Positions 9,801 to 18,000 of a DNA stretch of 54,314 nucleotides are shown here, piece after piece. The notes beneath the pieces were generated by a model. That model was not told where the DNA came from. It ran no database searches and was given only the letters and a program-made list of their open reading frames with translations. The DNA comes from Nocardia pneumoniae NBRC 100136 (GTDB lineage Bacteria > Actinomycetota > Actinomycetes > Mycobacteriales > Mycobacteriaceae). A program made the position numbers and the translations under genes. The DNA lies in NCBI RefSeq assembly GCF_000308755.1, contig NZ_BAGF01000145.1, positions 1-54,314 on the forward strand. The letters run 5' to 3'. Numbering within the stretch: the first letter of the stretch is position 1; each line of letters begins with the position of its first letter.

Positions 9801-11697
9801 CTGGATGCGCTCGGAACTCCCGGCGCTGCCTGCCGTACCCACCGGCGTGACGGCGACGATGGGGCAGGTGCGGATGTCCGGCATCGATTCTCACTACGCC
9901 GACGTGGCGGAAGTGGCTGCGGCCGAGGAAGTCCCGGCTGTGGTCGTCTGGTCGCTCGACGAGTTGCCCTCGATCGAGCTGGACCGGCCGGGTGATTCCA
10001 TGCTCGACGGGCGTGCCGGGGCAGTGCGGCATGCGACCATGCGGGCGTGGGAACTGTTGCGATCGTGGTTGTCCACCGAGCGGCTGGCGGACACCCGCCT
10101 CGTGGTGGCGACCCGCCGGACGACGGGCTTGGACGGCGAACCAGTCGATCTGGCCACCGCCGCGGTGACCGGCCTGGTCCGTAGCGCACAATCGGAACAA
10201 CCGGGCCGGATCGTGCTCCTGGATCACGACGGGGACCTGGACGCCGACATGGTGCTCGGCGTGATCCGATCGGGGCACGCCCAAGTGGCGGTCCGCGCCG
10301 GAGAGATCCACCTGCCGCGCCTGTCCTATGGTGACCTACCCACCGAAAACCGTTTCCATACAGGCGCTTTCGGCAACGGCACAGTACTGATCACCGGCGG
10401 GACGAGCGGGGTGGGCGCGGTGATCGCGCGGCATCTGGTGACCGCACACGGCATCGGGCACCTGCTGTTGGTGTCGCGTCGCGGTGCGGCGGCCGATGGG
10501 GTCGCCGACCTGGTCTCCGAGCTCGAACAGCTCGGCGCGCGAACCCGGGTCGCCGCGTGCGACGTGGCCGATCGCGCCGGTATGGCGGCCGTGCTCGAGT
10601 CGATCGGGAACGAGCACCCCCTGACGGCGGTCGTCCACTCCGCCGGCCTGATCGACGACGCCACCATCGAGACGCTCACCGAACGGCAGATCGATCGCGT
10701 GCTTGCGCCCAAGGTCGACGGCGCGCTGATCCTGGACGAGCTCACCCGAGGACACGACCTGTCCGCGTTCGTCGTATTCTCCTCGGCCGCCGCGATTCTC
10801 GGATCACCCGGCCAGGGCAACTACGCGGCCGCCAACGCGTTCCTCGACGGGCTCGCGCATGCCCGCCGTGCGCAGGGCCTGCCCGCGCTGTCGGTCGCCT
10901 GGGGACTGTGGAACCAGGGCACGGGAATGACCGGCGAGATGGACCGCGCCGCGCTGGCACGGCTGGAGCGGATGGGTCTGCGGATTCTCGGTGACGCCGA
11001 CGGGACGGCGCTGTTCGATGCCGCGGTCGCCACGGACGCGGCCGTTGTCGCCTGCGTCGAATTCGACAAGCCCGCCCTGGCGGCTCAGGCACGCGCCGGA
11101 CTGCTGCCCGAGGTGCTGAGTGGCCTGGTGCCCAGCCGCGCGCGGCGGACCACGACCGGAAGCGGCAGGGGCGGGCTGCTGGCCGACCGACTCGCCGCCG
11201 CGCCGGAGGACGAACGCGACGCATTGGTAGTCGATTTCGTCCGCGAACACGCTGCGGCGGTGCTGGGATTCCAGTCCTCGGCGGCCATCGATCCCGAAAC
11301 GCCGTTCCAGGAAATGGGTTTCGATTCACTGGGTGGGGTCGAGCTACGGAATCGGTTGTCGGAGGGCACTGGGACACGACTGCCGTCGACGCTGGTGTTC
11401 AACTACCCGACGGTGAGCGCGGTGGCGAAACTACTGCGCTCGCAATGGGAGGCGACCGCGACCAGCTCGGCGATCGACGACCAGATCGCCGCGCTCACCG
11501 CGTTGTTCGCGACGCTGCCGTCCGAGGAGGACAAGGCGCGACTGGCCGAGCGGATCCGCGCGACGCTGACCGACGCCGTGGACGGACCCGAGTCCGCACC
11601 CGAGTCCGTCGGTGCCCAGGGCCGGGACGCCGTCGAGGCGGCCGCGACCGCGGACGAACTGTTCGCTCTCATCGACCAGCAGATCACCGGAAAGTAG
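835..11697 (+). CDS. Bimodular type I PKS: KS-AT-DH-KR-ACP x2
   Basis: A 3620-residue polyketide synthase with two complete modules. An N-terminal docking coil (residues 1-33) leads to KS1 (35-460, active-site Cys208). AT1 has Ser672 in GHSIGE and an HAFH motif at 772-775, pointing to malonyl-CoA. DH1 has His982 in HMVFGTVLLP and Asp1145 in DAALH. KR1 (from about 1430) has L-D-D at 1521-1523, a B-type signature, and Tyr1578. ACP1 has Ser1742. Module 2 has KS2 Cys1972, AT2 Ser2425 in GHSLGE with a hybrid HASH motif at 2525-2528, DH2 His2728 and Asp2896, KR2 with D-D at 3274-3275 and Tyr3330, and ACP2 Ser3498. All key residues are present, so each module should leave an alkene. The tail (DELFALIDQQ) is a docking segment and there is no thioesterase domain. 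A GAGGAG-like ribosome site precedes the ATG. Confidence 0.96.
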   Translation: MADTDELRRYLKKTAKELYETKQHLRELTDRTREPIAIVGMACRYPGGVRSPEDLWRVAAGGVDAVGVYPSDRGWDLDRLFDPDPDVPGTIYTREGGFLDSVADFDAGFFGISPREAAAMDPQQRLMLEAAWEALEDAGIDPVSLRGSDTGVFAGVAHQNYGPRVGSPDITAETEGHVYLGVSSSVLSGRIAYTLGLEGPAVSIDTACSSSLVALHLACRALRNGDATVALAGGVTVMSDPSLLIAFARQRALSPDGRCRAFAAGANGTGFSEGLGVLVLERLSDARRLGHTVLAVVRGSAINQDGASNGLTAPNGRSQEAVIGQALRDAGLEPADVDAVEAHGTGTMLGDPIEARALINAYGARQSDMPLRLGSLKSNIGHTSAAAGVGGVIKMVQAMRHEVLPKTLHIDAPSPHVDWSAGTVRLLRESEPWPASARVRRAGVSSFGASGTNAHVILEEAPADPTAAETNSEPAPTERAGSDHATPEMIPLLLSAASGAALRAQAHRLRQWMADDPKADLRDIAHSLLTSRARLETRGAVVGRDRDELLAGLAALADGHSAPGVVEGRAGSGRTAFLFTGQGAQRAGMGRELYAVFPVFAAELDRVCAEFDPLLGRSLKDLIHTEAPVGDSAPGPLDRTEFTQPALFAFEVALYRLVESFGLTPDVLLGHSIGELAAAYVAGVWSLPDACALVAARGRLMGGLPAGGAMLAVAVSEEEASAALGGYARRVSVAAVNGPSSVVLSGDADAVAEVERLFTDQGRRTNRLRVSHAFHSARMEPMLAEFGAVAHGVTYRRPTIPIVSNVSGAPAGDELTDPEYWVRQVRAAVRFAPGVRALAASGVRRFLEIGPDAALAAMTRECLTEQPDIEARCTVVAAARRGVDEVGQFTAFLAAAHAAGVDVDWRPMFTGRPPRRVPLPTYAFQRQRYWLPPTDGIGDVGRAGLTAMDHPLLGAALALAGTDEWLFTGRLSTVSQPWLADHMVFGTVLLPGAAFVELALAVGARLDAGTVDELVLEAPLRLDEGIEVDIQISVESPDDAGRRRFVIASRPVDDRNAGSTHARGVLAPDTGDATVSAGTDRPSTDDATTGDALYDQLAERGLDYGPAFQGVRRFWRRGDAVLAEVRLGEGTSDASRFGVHPALLDAALHAAVDELAADSAAHQAPLPFSFNGVRLYRAGASAARALIQRTGAEGVRVELRDDGDALLLTVEALQARPVDSDAVHNARSAEPKRLYDVHWATVASGARSGAGRLVAVGGPTQSAFDEHHSDMAALVAAAETDAPGSNARPHADVVVWFAESGPGHADSTEADRVRRSVNAALAAAQSWLRLPESGDTQLVVVTRNGAGLRGEDPDLAAAATWGLLRSAQSEHPGRIVLVDAESDALVGPELISAALATDEPQLAARGGELLAPRLARRDAVSGTAVTMGTGTVLITGGTGGLGALVARHLVATHGVRDLVLVSRRGERADGVGELVAELAELGARPRVLACDVGDRAAVRALLDQLADGPELTAVVHAAGVLDDGTLDALTPNRIERVFAPKVDAALHLDELTRDRNLSAFILFSSIAAVLGSAGQGNYAAANSVLDALARRRVAAGLPAVSVAWGPWNQNGGMTAELGRAGLDRLSRMGFRPLTESDGVALFDRAAGADTPLVAAVDFDTAALSAQARAGLLPPLLRSLVAVPRRAEGSGGDLAARLASVPPNRHDAIVLDFVRHQVAEVLGHATGEDVEADKPFSELGFDSLGAVDLRNRLTKATGLRLPSTLAFDHPTSAAVARLLRSRIDGAGPRVRQTQRHTRADEPIAIVGMACRYPGGVASPDDLWDLVASGTDAISEFPSDRGWDLDRLIHPDPEHTGTSYAKEGGFLTGAADFDAGFFGIGPREANAMDPQQRLLLEVSWEALEHAGIDPTSLRGTDTGVYTGVMYQDYEVLTRKAGPESEGYVGTGSAASVVSGRIAYSLGLEGPAMTVDTACSSSLVALHVACRALRQGESSLALVGGATVMATPTVFVEFSRQRGLAPDGRCKSFSAAADGVAWAEGAAVLVVERLSDARRLGHNVLAVVRGSAVNQDGASNGLTAPNGPSQERVIAAALADAGLGPSDVDAVEAHGTGTTLGDPIEAQALLATYGQGRPDRPLRVGSLKSNIGHSQAAAGVGGVIKMVQALRHEMLPRTLHVDELSPHVDWSAGSVRVLTEAEPWTSGSRVRRAGVSSFGISGTNAHVILEEAPLSARDERTAANPAPAAGAAVAAVPLVISAKSAEALRGQAARLRSWLAGAPEIDLSRVARALLDSRALLDRRGMVAGVDRQELLAGLAALAAGAASPHAVETEVVPGATAFLFTGGGAQRVGMGASLYRAFPVFTTALDEVCAEFDRHLGGSLREVMFTDEAGVLDRMDWMQPALFAFEVAMFRLLESYGLVPDVLAGHSLGELVAAYVSGVWSLADACALVAARGRLMGAAPAGGAMLAAAVSEAEAEELLTGLGDRLALGAVNGPESVVFSGYADAVGEMQRRLTEAGRKNTLLRISHASHSMLMEPILEEFRAVAEGLTYREPTVPIVSNVSGARVGDEVRDPGYWVAQVRSCVRFAPGVRSLLDSGVRRFVEVGPDAALTAMTGECLAERPEVAAKSLVAASSRRSVDEVTQFVTLLGQSFAAGVPVDLRSLLPGGDVRVTLPTYAFQRRRYWVQPAPEAVAGSFGHPLLTSAVPLAGKDEWLFTGRCSVRTQPWISDHAVFGSVLLPGTAFAEMALAAGAHLDVGDVDELLLQAPLLLTTSAEIELQLSVGARDEEGRRSFAVHSRAADPDSAGVDAWVQHASGVLTVADGSASVWSEPVWPPSGAEPSDGSLYDRLAARGFDYGPGFQGVTALWTRGQQTFAEVSLDESVSVAAAPFGIHPALLDACLHAALGDLIDGLPTEQVLLPFSFAGVRLWRSGVTAVRVRVGRDAEGRAEIDIADDTGALVARIDAVLARPIAADALATASAARRAAPLHLRWMRSELPALPAVPTGVTATMGQVRMSGIDSHYADVAEVAAAEEVPAVVVWSLDELPSIELDRPGDSMLDGRAGAVRHATMRAWELLRSWLSTERLADTRLVVATRRTTGLDGEPVDLATAAVTGLVRSAQSEQPGRIVLLDHDGDLDADMVLGVIRSGHAQVAVRAGEIHLPRLSYGDLPTENRFHTGAFGNGTVLITGGTSGVGAVIARHLVTAHGIGHLLLVSRRGAAADGVADLVSELEQLGARTRVAACDVADRAGMAAVLESIGNEHPLTAVVHSAGLIDDATIETLTERQIDRVLAPKVDGALILDELTRGHDLSAFVVFSSAAAILGSPGQGNYAAANAFLDGLAHARRAQGLPALSVAWGLWNQGTGMTGEMDRAALARLERMGLRILGDADGTALFDAAVATDAAVVACVEFDKPALAAQARAGLLPEVLSGLVPSRARRTTTGSGRGGLLADRLAAAPEDERDALVVDFVREHAAAVLGFQSSAAIDPETPFQEMGFDSLGGVELRNRLSEGTGTRLPSTLVFNYPTVSAVAKLLRSQWEATATSSAIDDQIAALTALFATLPSEEDKARLAERIRATLTDAVDGPESAPESVGAQGRDAVEAAATADELFALIDQQITGK

Positions 11698-11706
11698 AGG
11701 AAGCAT

Positions 11707-12240
11707 ATGGCACACAACGACATGTCGACGGTCGAAGTGACCGATGGCGTGCGCTCACTGCACTTGGAGTGGGACGATCCCAGCATCGCCGTGCTGGGCA
11801 TGATCCAGCTCACGCGGGACGAACTGGTCGAGCGCATTCGCACCGGTGAACTGCCGCTGCCACCGCTGGCCAAGCTGCTCAATATCGAGGTCGTCGACGC
11901 CGAGCCGGGGCGGATGACCTTGGGGCTCACACCGGACGAGCGCCATGTGAACTTCCTCGGCGTGGTCGGTGGCGGCGTCGTCGGCACGCTGCTCGATGTC
12001 GCGATGTGGGGCGCGGTCCAGCTGTCGGTGGACGACAAGTCCATGCTCACGACCGTGAGCATGAACACCAACCTGGTGCGCGGGGTCTCGCACACCCAGG
12101 GGCCGGTGCGGGCGGTCGCGGAGGCGGTGCACGTAGGCCGGACGACGGCGACCGCCGAAGGCCGCCTCATCGACGCCAACGACAAGGTCTATGCGACAGC
12201 CACCGCCACATTCGTGCGGATGGGCGGCGGAAACGGGTGA
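11707..12240 (+). CDS. PaaI-type hotdog-fold thioesterase
   Basis: A 177-residue single-domain protein resembling the PaaI/4HBT hotdog thioesterases, which hydrolyse acyl-CoA or acyl-ACP thioesters in the cytoplasm. The segment HVNFLGVVGGGVVGTLLDVAM corresponds to the family's active-site helix region, with an Asn, a glycine-rich turn and the Asp of LLD. The usual HGG is changed to VGG. The first 60 residues are not clearly part of the fold. It starts 9 bases after the bimodular PKS stop, with AGAGGAAGC as a ribosome site, so it is almost certainly cotranscribed. Editing of stalled chains or product release are both possible roles, since no PKS protein in view has an integrated thioesterase. 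Which acyl chain it uses cannot be read from the sequence. Confidence 0.82.
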   Translation: MAHNDMSTVEVTDGVRSLHLEWDDPSIAVLGMIQLTRDELVERIRTGELPLPPLAKLLNIEVVDAEPGRMTLGLTPDERHVNFLGVVGGGVVGTLLDVAMWGAVQLSVDDKSMLTTVSMNTNLVRGVSHTQGPVRAVAEAVHVGRTTATAEGRLIDANDKVYATATATFVRMGGGNG

Positions 12241-12244
12241 ATAC

Positions 12245-12278
12245 CGGTGGGCCCGGGATCGAATCCCCGGGCCCACTG
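12245..12278. terminator. Bidirectional rho-independent-like hairpin
   Basis: The arms GTGGGCCCGGG (12247-12257) and CCCGGGCCCAC (12266-12276) form a perfect 11-bp stem around an 8-base loop. It fills the 44-base space between two convergent genes, the hotdog thioesterase (stop 12240) and the reductase (stop 12285). No clear T-tract follows on either side, as is common in high-GC actinomycetes. The symmetry lets it act on both transcripts. Confidence 0.8.
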
Positions 12279-12284
12279 TTCACA

Positions 12285-14315
12285 TCAGAGTTCGGCCGCC
12301 AGCTGGGTACCCTGCTGGATGGCGCGTTTGGCGTCGAGTTCCTTCGCCTCGTCGGCGCCGCCGATGAGATGCACCCGGACACCGCGGGATTCGAGCTGGT
12401 CCTGCAGATCTCGGACCGATTCCTGCCCCGTGCACACCACCACGTTGTCGACTTCGATCACCCGGCCACCCTGACGTTGCGGGCCGAAGCTGACGTGCAG
12501 CCCGCGATCGTCTATCCGTTCGTAGTTGACTCCGCCGATCTGCTCGACACCGCGCGCCTCCAGCGCGGCGCGATGGATCCAGCCGGTCGTCTTCCCCAGA
12601 GTCAACCCGAAGGGGCCCGACTTCCGTTGCAGGAGGGTCACTTCGCGGATTCCCCGAGCTGGCCGACGAGCACGGAGCTGGCCGGGAGCGTGGAGGTCAT
12701 CGGTGACGCCCCACTCGTCGCGCCATTGGTCCAGTGTGAGCGCAGTGTGGTGGTTCGCGGTCAGGAATTCGCTGACATCGAAACCGATTCCGCCCGCGCC
12801 GATGACGGCCACCCGGTTGCCGACGGGCTTCTCCTTCCGGATCAGTTCCGGATAGGACAGCACCATGGGATGATCGATGCCGGGAATGTCGGGAACGCGG
12901 GGGCGCACACCGGTCGCCAGCACCACCTCGTCCCAGCCACCCGCGGCGAGTTGCTCGGCGGTGGCGCGGACGTTGAGATGCACGGTGACGCCGGTGAGTT
13001 CGAGCTTTCGGCGGTAGTACCGGATCGTCTCGTCGAACTCCTCCTTGCCCGGGATGCGGCGGGCGAGGTCGAACTGGCCGCCGATCCGGTTCTCGGCTTC
13101 GAACAGCTCCACCTGGTGTCCGCGTTCGGCCAGCCCGATCGCGGCCGACAACCCGGCCGGACCGGCGCCGACGACGGCGACGCGTTTGGCCCGCCTGGTG
13201 GGCAGCAGTTGCAGCAGCGTCTCATGGCACGCGCGGGGATTCACCAGGCACGACACGGTCTGCCGGGTAAAGGTGTGGTCCAGGCAGGCTTGGTTGCAGG
13301 CGATGCAGGTGTTGATCTCGTCCACGCGCGACTCGGCGGCCTTGTTGACCCACTCCGGGTCGGCCAGCAGCGGGCGGGCCAGGGAGATCAGGTCCGCGTC
13401 GCCGCGCGCCAAGATCTCCTCGGCGACCTCGGGCATGTTGATCCGGTTCGACGCACACACCGGGATCGTGATGTGCTCCTTCAGCGCCGCGGTGTAGCCG
13501 ACGAACGCAGCCCGCGGCACCGAGGTGACGATCGTCGGCACCCGCGATTCGTGCCAGCCGATATCGGTGTTGATGACGTCGACCCCGGCCGTTTCCAGTT
13601 CCTTCGCCAGGTCGATGATCTCGGCGAAGGTCTGTCCGTCCTCGACGAATTCGGCCAGTGACATCCGGAACATGATGAGCAGGTCGTCGCCGACGGCGGC
13701 CCTGGTCCGGGTGGCGACCTCGACCGGGAAACGCCGCCGGTTCGCCGCCGATCCGCCCCAGCGATCGGTCCGGGTGTTGGTGCGCGGCGCGAGGAATTGG
13801 TTGATCAGAAAGCCTTCGCCGCCCATGATCTCCACGCCGTCATATCCGGCCAGCTGCGCCAATCGCGCGCAGCGCACGTGGTCGGCGATCGTGGTCTCGA
13901 TCTCCTGCTCGGTGAACGCCCGGGGCTCGAACGCGGTGAGCGGCGACGCCACGGCCGAGGGCGCCAGATTGGTGGGGATGTTCGAATCGCGTCCACCGTG
14001 CAGGATCTGCAGCGCGATCTTGCCTCCCGCCTCGTGGACCGCCTCGGTGATCACGCGGTGCCGCTCGGCGTCGGTCTCGTCGAGCATCGCGCACGCGAAC
14101 GGCCACAGCCATCCCTCACGGCTGGGGGAGTAACCACCGGTGACGATCAGCCCCACTCCACCGCGTGCGCGTTCGGCGAAGAACGCGGCCAGCCGGTCGA
14201 TGTGCCAGGCCCGGTCTTCCAGCCCGGTATGCATGGAGCCCATCACGACTCGGTTCCGGAGCCTGACCCTCCCCAGTTCGATCGGCGACAGCAAATGAGG
14301 AAAGGCGGAGCTCAT
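12285..14315 (-). CDS. fadH: 2,4-dienoyl-CoA reductase-like FMN/FAD/Fe-S oxidoreductase (FadH family)
   Basis: A 676-residue protein, close to the 672 residues of E. coli FadH. The N-terminal half (about 1-370) is an old-yellow-enzyme-type TIM barrel that should bind FMN. A cysteine cluster follows (CIACNQACLD, then VSCLVNP), matching the [4Fe-4S] site. The C-terminal half holds a dinucleotide fold (VAVVGAGPAGLSAAIGLAERG) and a second GxGxxG segment (VIGAGGIGFD) for FAD and NADPH. The family reduces conjugated 2,4-dienoyl-CoA thioesters during unsaturated fatty acid oxidation, but related enzymes act on other enones. The gene stands alone, convergent with the PKS-thioesterase genes and divergent from the next PKS operon. 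It may be housekeeping, or it may reduce a polyene intermediate. Confidence 0.93.
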   Translation of the reverse strand: MSSAFPHLLSPIELGRVRLRNRVVMGSMHTGLEDRAWHIDRLAAFFAERARGGVGLIVTGGYSPSREGWLWPFACAMLDETDAERHRVITEAVHEAGGKIALQILHGGRDSNIPTNLAPSAVASPLTAFEPRAFTEQEIETTIADHVRCARLAQLAGYDGVEIMGGEGFLINQFLAPRTNTRTDRWGGSAANRRRFPVEVATRTRAAVGDDLLIMFRMSLAEFVEDGQTFAEIIDLAKELETAGVDVINTDIGWHESRVPTIVTSVPRAAFVGYTAALKEHITIPVCASNRINMPEVAEEILARGDADLISLARPLLADPEWVNKAAESRVDEINTCIACNQACLDHTFTRQTVSCLVNPRACHETLLQLLPTRRAKRVAVVGAGPAGLSAAIGLAERGHQVELFEAENRIGGQFDLARRIPGKEEFDETIRYYRRKLELTGVTVHLNVRATAEQLAAGGWDEVVLATGVRPRVPDIPGIDHPMVLSYPELIRKEKPVGNRVAVIGAGGIGFDVSEFLTANHHTALTLDQWRDEWGVTDDLHAPGQLRARRPARGIREVTLLQRKSGPFGLTLGKTTGWIHRAALEARGVEQIGGVNYERIDDRGLHVSFGPQRQGGRVIEVDNVVVCTGQESVRDLQDQLESRGVRVHLIGGADEAKELDAKRAIQQGTQLAAEL

Positions 14316-15001
14316 GGGATGAACCTAATGCCAGCTACCCGCCTCCGCAATCGCTGGAGGCCATGCGATCTGCGACGCACCACCCTGCCCGCGCGACCTC
14401 GGCACCGAGGGCGACGAGCGGGCAACTCCCGCCCGCTCACTCGAATCCGTCGCTCCAGGTAACCATCGAGGCCATGCGGAGGTCGGCGGCGTGCCCGCGC
14501 CCGCCTAGGCGGCACGGGGAACCGCCTCGTGCCGTGGAAACGGTGACACGGCCGGTGCGGAGGCCGTTGGTGATCCCATCGCTCGTGATCGCGATCCGGC
14601 GGGACAGGTGATGGTGATCGTGGGTGCTGTACTGGCGGTCGCCGATGAGTTGCGGGCGGCGCGGCTGCGTCGGTCGAGCTGCGAGCCGCTCGGGACTGCG
14701 AATGACATTCGGCTACTACGAGATTCCCTACACCTGGCCCCTGCGGCCGTCTGGATCGCCAATGCTCCAGTGCGCGTACGTGATTGCTGGATCTTGACCG
14801 GACCGCACCATCCGAGGTCTTCGATGGGCTGGCGCCTATGACGAAAGAGATCGCCTCGGACGCCCGATTTTCCAGACCTTGCGGTCTGTACACGGTGAGT
14901 TGGGCGGGATACGATCCGTCTGATTCGAGCGTGCTGGCGGAGGGAGGGCATCGAGACACGCGGCGATGAGGTTGGTTGCGTGTTGGAGGTGTCCCCGGCC
15001 C
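14316..15001. other. Long divergent intergenic region between fadH and the second PKS operon
   Basis: About 690 bases separate the fadH start from the PKS start. Short open frames exist on both strands, but none has a convincing ribosome site, a recognisable family or typical high-GC codon use, so I do not call a gene. This is the only sizeable upstream space for the 17-kb operon that follows, so its promoter probably lies here. I could not assign a -35/-10 pair with confidence. Confidence 0.5.
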
Positions 15002-18000
15002 ATGCGGTCCCGGTCGATGGAGGAGGTGCGGGACTGGCTCATTGCCAGAACCGCCGCGTTGAGCGGACTCGAGCCCGCCGCGATCGACGGACGCGAGCCG
15101 TTCACCCGCTACGGGCTCGATTCACTCACATTGACGACGCTCGCCAGCGAGTTGAGTGAGTTAGGCGGCCAACCGGTGTCGCCGACTCTGCTGTGGGCGT
15201 ATCCGACACCGGTCGCATTGGCAGCCTGGCTCACCGGGGCCCGGCCGGAGCCGACGGACCACCACGAATCGCCGGAGCAGCAGCCGATCGCGATCGTCGG
15301 CCTTGCCTGCCGGTTCCCCGGTGCTCCCGACGCGGCGGCATTCTGGCGATTGCTCAGCACGGGTGCGGACGCGCTCACCGAACCGCCGGACGGCCGCTGG
15401 GCCGGAGGCGGTCCGGCGCGCGGCGGATTCCTCGACCGGATCGACGAGTTCGATCCGGAGTTCTTCGGCATCTCTCCCCGCGAGGCTCCGCACGTCGACC
15501 CGCAGCAACGGCTGATGCTCGAATTGATGCAGGAAGCTCTCGATGACGCGGGCATTCCGCCCGGCAGTCTCCGCGAAAGCCGAACCGGAGCGTTCGTCGG
15601 TGCGATGTGGAGTGAGTACGGGGCGGGAATTCGCGCCGACCCGGACCTGGTCACCGAGCACACGTTGGCCGGAGGCGATCCGAGCATTATTCCCGCCCGG
15701 TTGTCCTACACGCTCGGTGCCCGCGGGCCCAGCCTACTGGTGAACACCGCTTGCTCGTCGTCACTGGTCGCCGTGCATCTTGCGGCGCAGAGCCTGCGGG
15801 CGGGTGAGTGTGATATCGCGCTCGCGGGTGGCGTGAGCCTGATGCTGGCGCACGACACGGTGCACGCGTTGTCGCGACTCGGCGCACTGGCACCGGACGG
15901 GCGGTCCAAGGCGTTCGACGCGCGCGCCGATGGATACGGCCGCGGGGAGGGTGCCGGGATGATCGTGCTGAAGCCGCTCGACCGGGCACTCATCGATGGT
16001 GATCCGATTCATGGCGTGCTCGTAGGCAGCGCGGTGAACCACGACGGGTTCACCAACGGCCTGACCGCGCCGAGCTTGCTGGCCCAGGAATCGTTGCTGC
16101 GCAGTGCTTATCGCCGAGCTGGGGTCGCGCCCGCCGATGTCGGGTACGTCGAGGCCCACGGGACCGGAACGGCGCTCGGCGACCCGATCGAGGCGAGTGC
16201 TCTCGGCACGGTGCTCGGCGCGGGCCGCTCGTCCGACCGGCTGCTGCCGATCGGTTCGGTCAAGAGCGCGATCGGGCACCTCGAACCGGCGGCCGGGATC
16301 GCCGGGCTCATCAAAGTGCTGCTGGCGATGCGGCATCGCACCCTGCCGCCGTGCGGCCAGTTCGAGCAAGCCAACCCGCTTATCCCCTTCGCGGAATGGG
16401 GTTTGCGGGTGCCTGCACGGCCGGAGCAGTGGCGAAGTGATGCGGGAGGCCGCCTCGTCGCCGGCGTGAGTGCGTTCGGTTTCGGCGGCACGAACTGCCA
16501 TGTGGTCCTCGAGAGCGGCGGCGGCGCCCGGGTTCATCTGCTGCCGCTTGCCGCGGCCAGCGAAGAGGGCCTTCGGGCGGCGGCGCGGGAACTGGTGAGC
16601 ACCGGGGACCGGTCGTCGATCGCTCGGTTGTGTGCCTCGGCCGCTGCGAAGGCAGACGGCCCGTACCGGCTCGCACTGTCCGTTCGCACCTACGACGATG
16701 TCGTGTCGGGAGTGGCGAAATTCCTCGGCGGCTACGCCGGAACCGGGGCCAGCACCGGGAAAGTGGAAGGCGACCGGCCGACGATCACGTTTCTGTTCGG
16801 CGGGCAGGGCTCGCAATGGCCTCGGATGGGTGCGTGGTTGCTGCGGGAGCCGGCGTTCCGATCGGCGATCATCCGGTGCGAGACCGCGCTGCACGGGCAC
16901 GGCGTCGACTGGTCTCTGACCAGACTGCTGACCTCGGCCGACGAGAGCTGGATCGAACGCACCGAGCTGGCCCAGCCAGCGATTTTCGCGATGCAGGTGG
17001 CACTGGCCGAGCTGTGGCGGTCATGGGGAGTCGAGCCGGACGCCGTCGCCGGAATGAGCATGGGTGAGGTCGCCGCGGCACACGTCGCCGGTGCGATCGG
17101 CCTCGACGACGCCGCGCTGATCATCTGTCGGCGCAGCGCGTTGACGGCAACGCTGTCCGGCCGCGGCGGCATGGCCGTGCTCGACCTGTCCGCCGACGAC
17201 ACAAACGAGCTGCTGTCTCGGCACGGTGCTGAGGTATGGGTCGCGGGCAGCGCCAGCCCGGGACGCACGGTGATCTCCGGTGACCGAGCGCAAATCGAGG
17301 CGATTCGGGGCGAACTCGCCGCGCGAGCGGTCGCAACGGCATCTATCAGGGTCGACTATGCCTCACACAGTCCCTATGTGGACCCGGTGCTGTCCGATCT
17401 GCGGGCCGCGCTCTCCGATCTGCGGCCCGGCGAGACACGAATACCGTTCTATTCCTCGGTCACCGGGGAACGGATGGACGGCACCCGGCTCGATGCCGAG
17501 CACTGGGTGCGCACCGAGCGCGAACCGTGGCGATTCGACAGCACGATGGAGTGCCTGCTCGCCGCCGGATCCCGCATTTTCATCGATGTCGACCCGCATC
17601 CGATCCTCACGTCGGTAGTGGAGCAGCACGGCGGCGCGGCGTTGCCGACACTGCGCCGGGGTGATCGCGACTGCTCGACGTTGGTTGATTCGTTGGGTGC
17701 GCTGTACACGCGGGGTGCCGCCCGGCCGACGACGCCGGATCACGGGCGTACGGAGTTGCTGGTGCTCTCCGCCCGGTCTCGCCACTCCCTACTGGAGTCG
17801 GCGACCGCGATGGCACGGGTACTCGACAGCGACGACGTCGCCCTGAGCGACCTGTGTTACACCGCCGCCGTGCGGCGCGATCATCACGAACACCGGCTCG
17901 CGGTAACCGGTTCCTCGTCGAGGGAACTGGCCGATTCGCTGCGTGCCACGGCCGAAGGCGGCATGCCCGGCAACGCATGGATGGGCAGCGTCGAGTATGG

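Noticed and set aside
12006..13661. A 551-residue plus-strand frame opposite fadH
   Set aside because: Antisense shadow; the minus strand encodes a full-length FadH with Fe-S and FAD motifs.
14312..14969. Small genes on either strand between fadH and the second PKS operon
   Set aside because: No ribosome sites, no families and overlapping frames in both directions. Left as non-coding.
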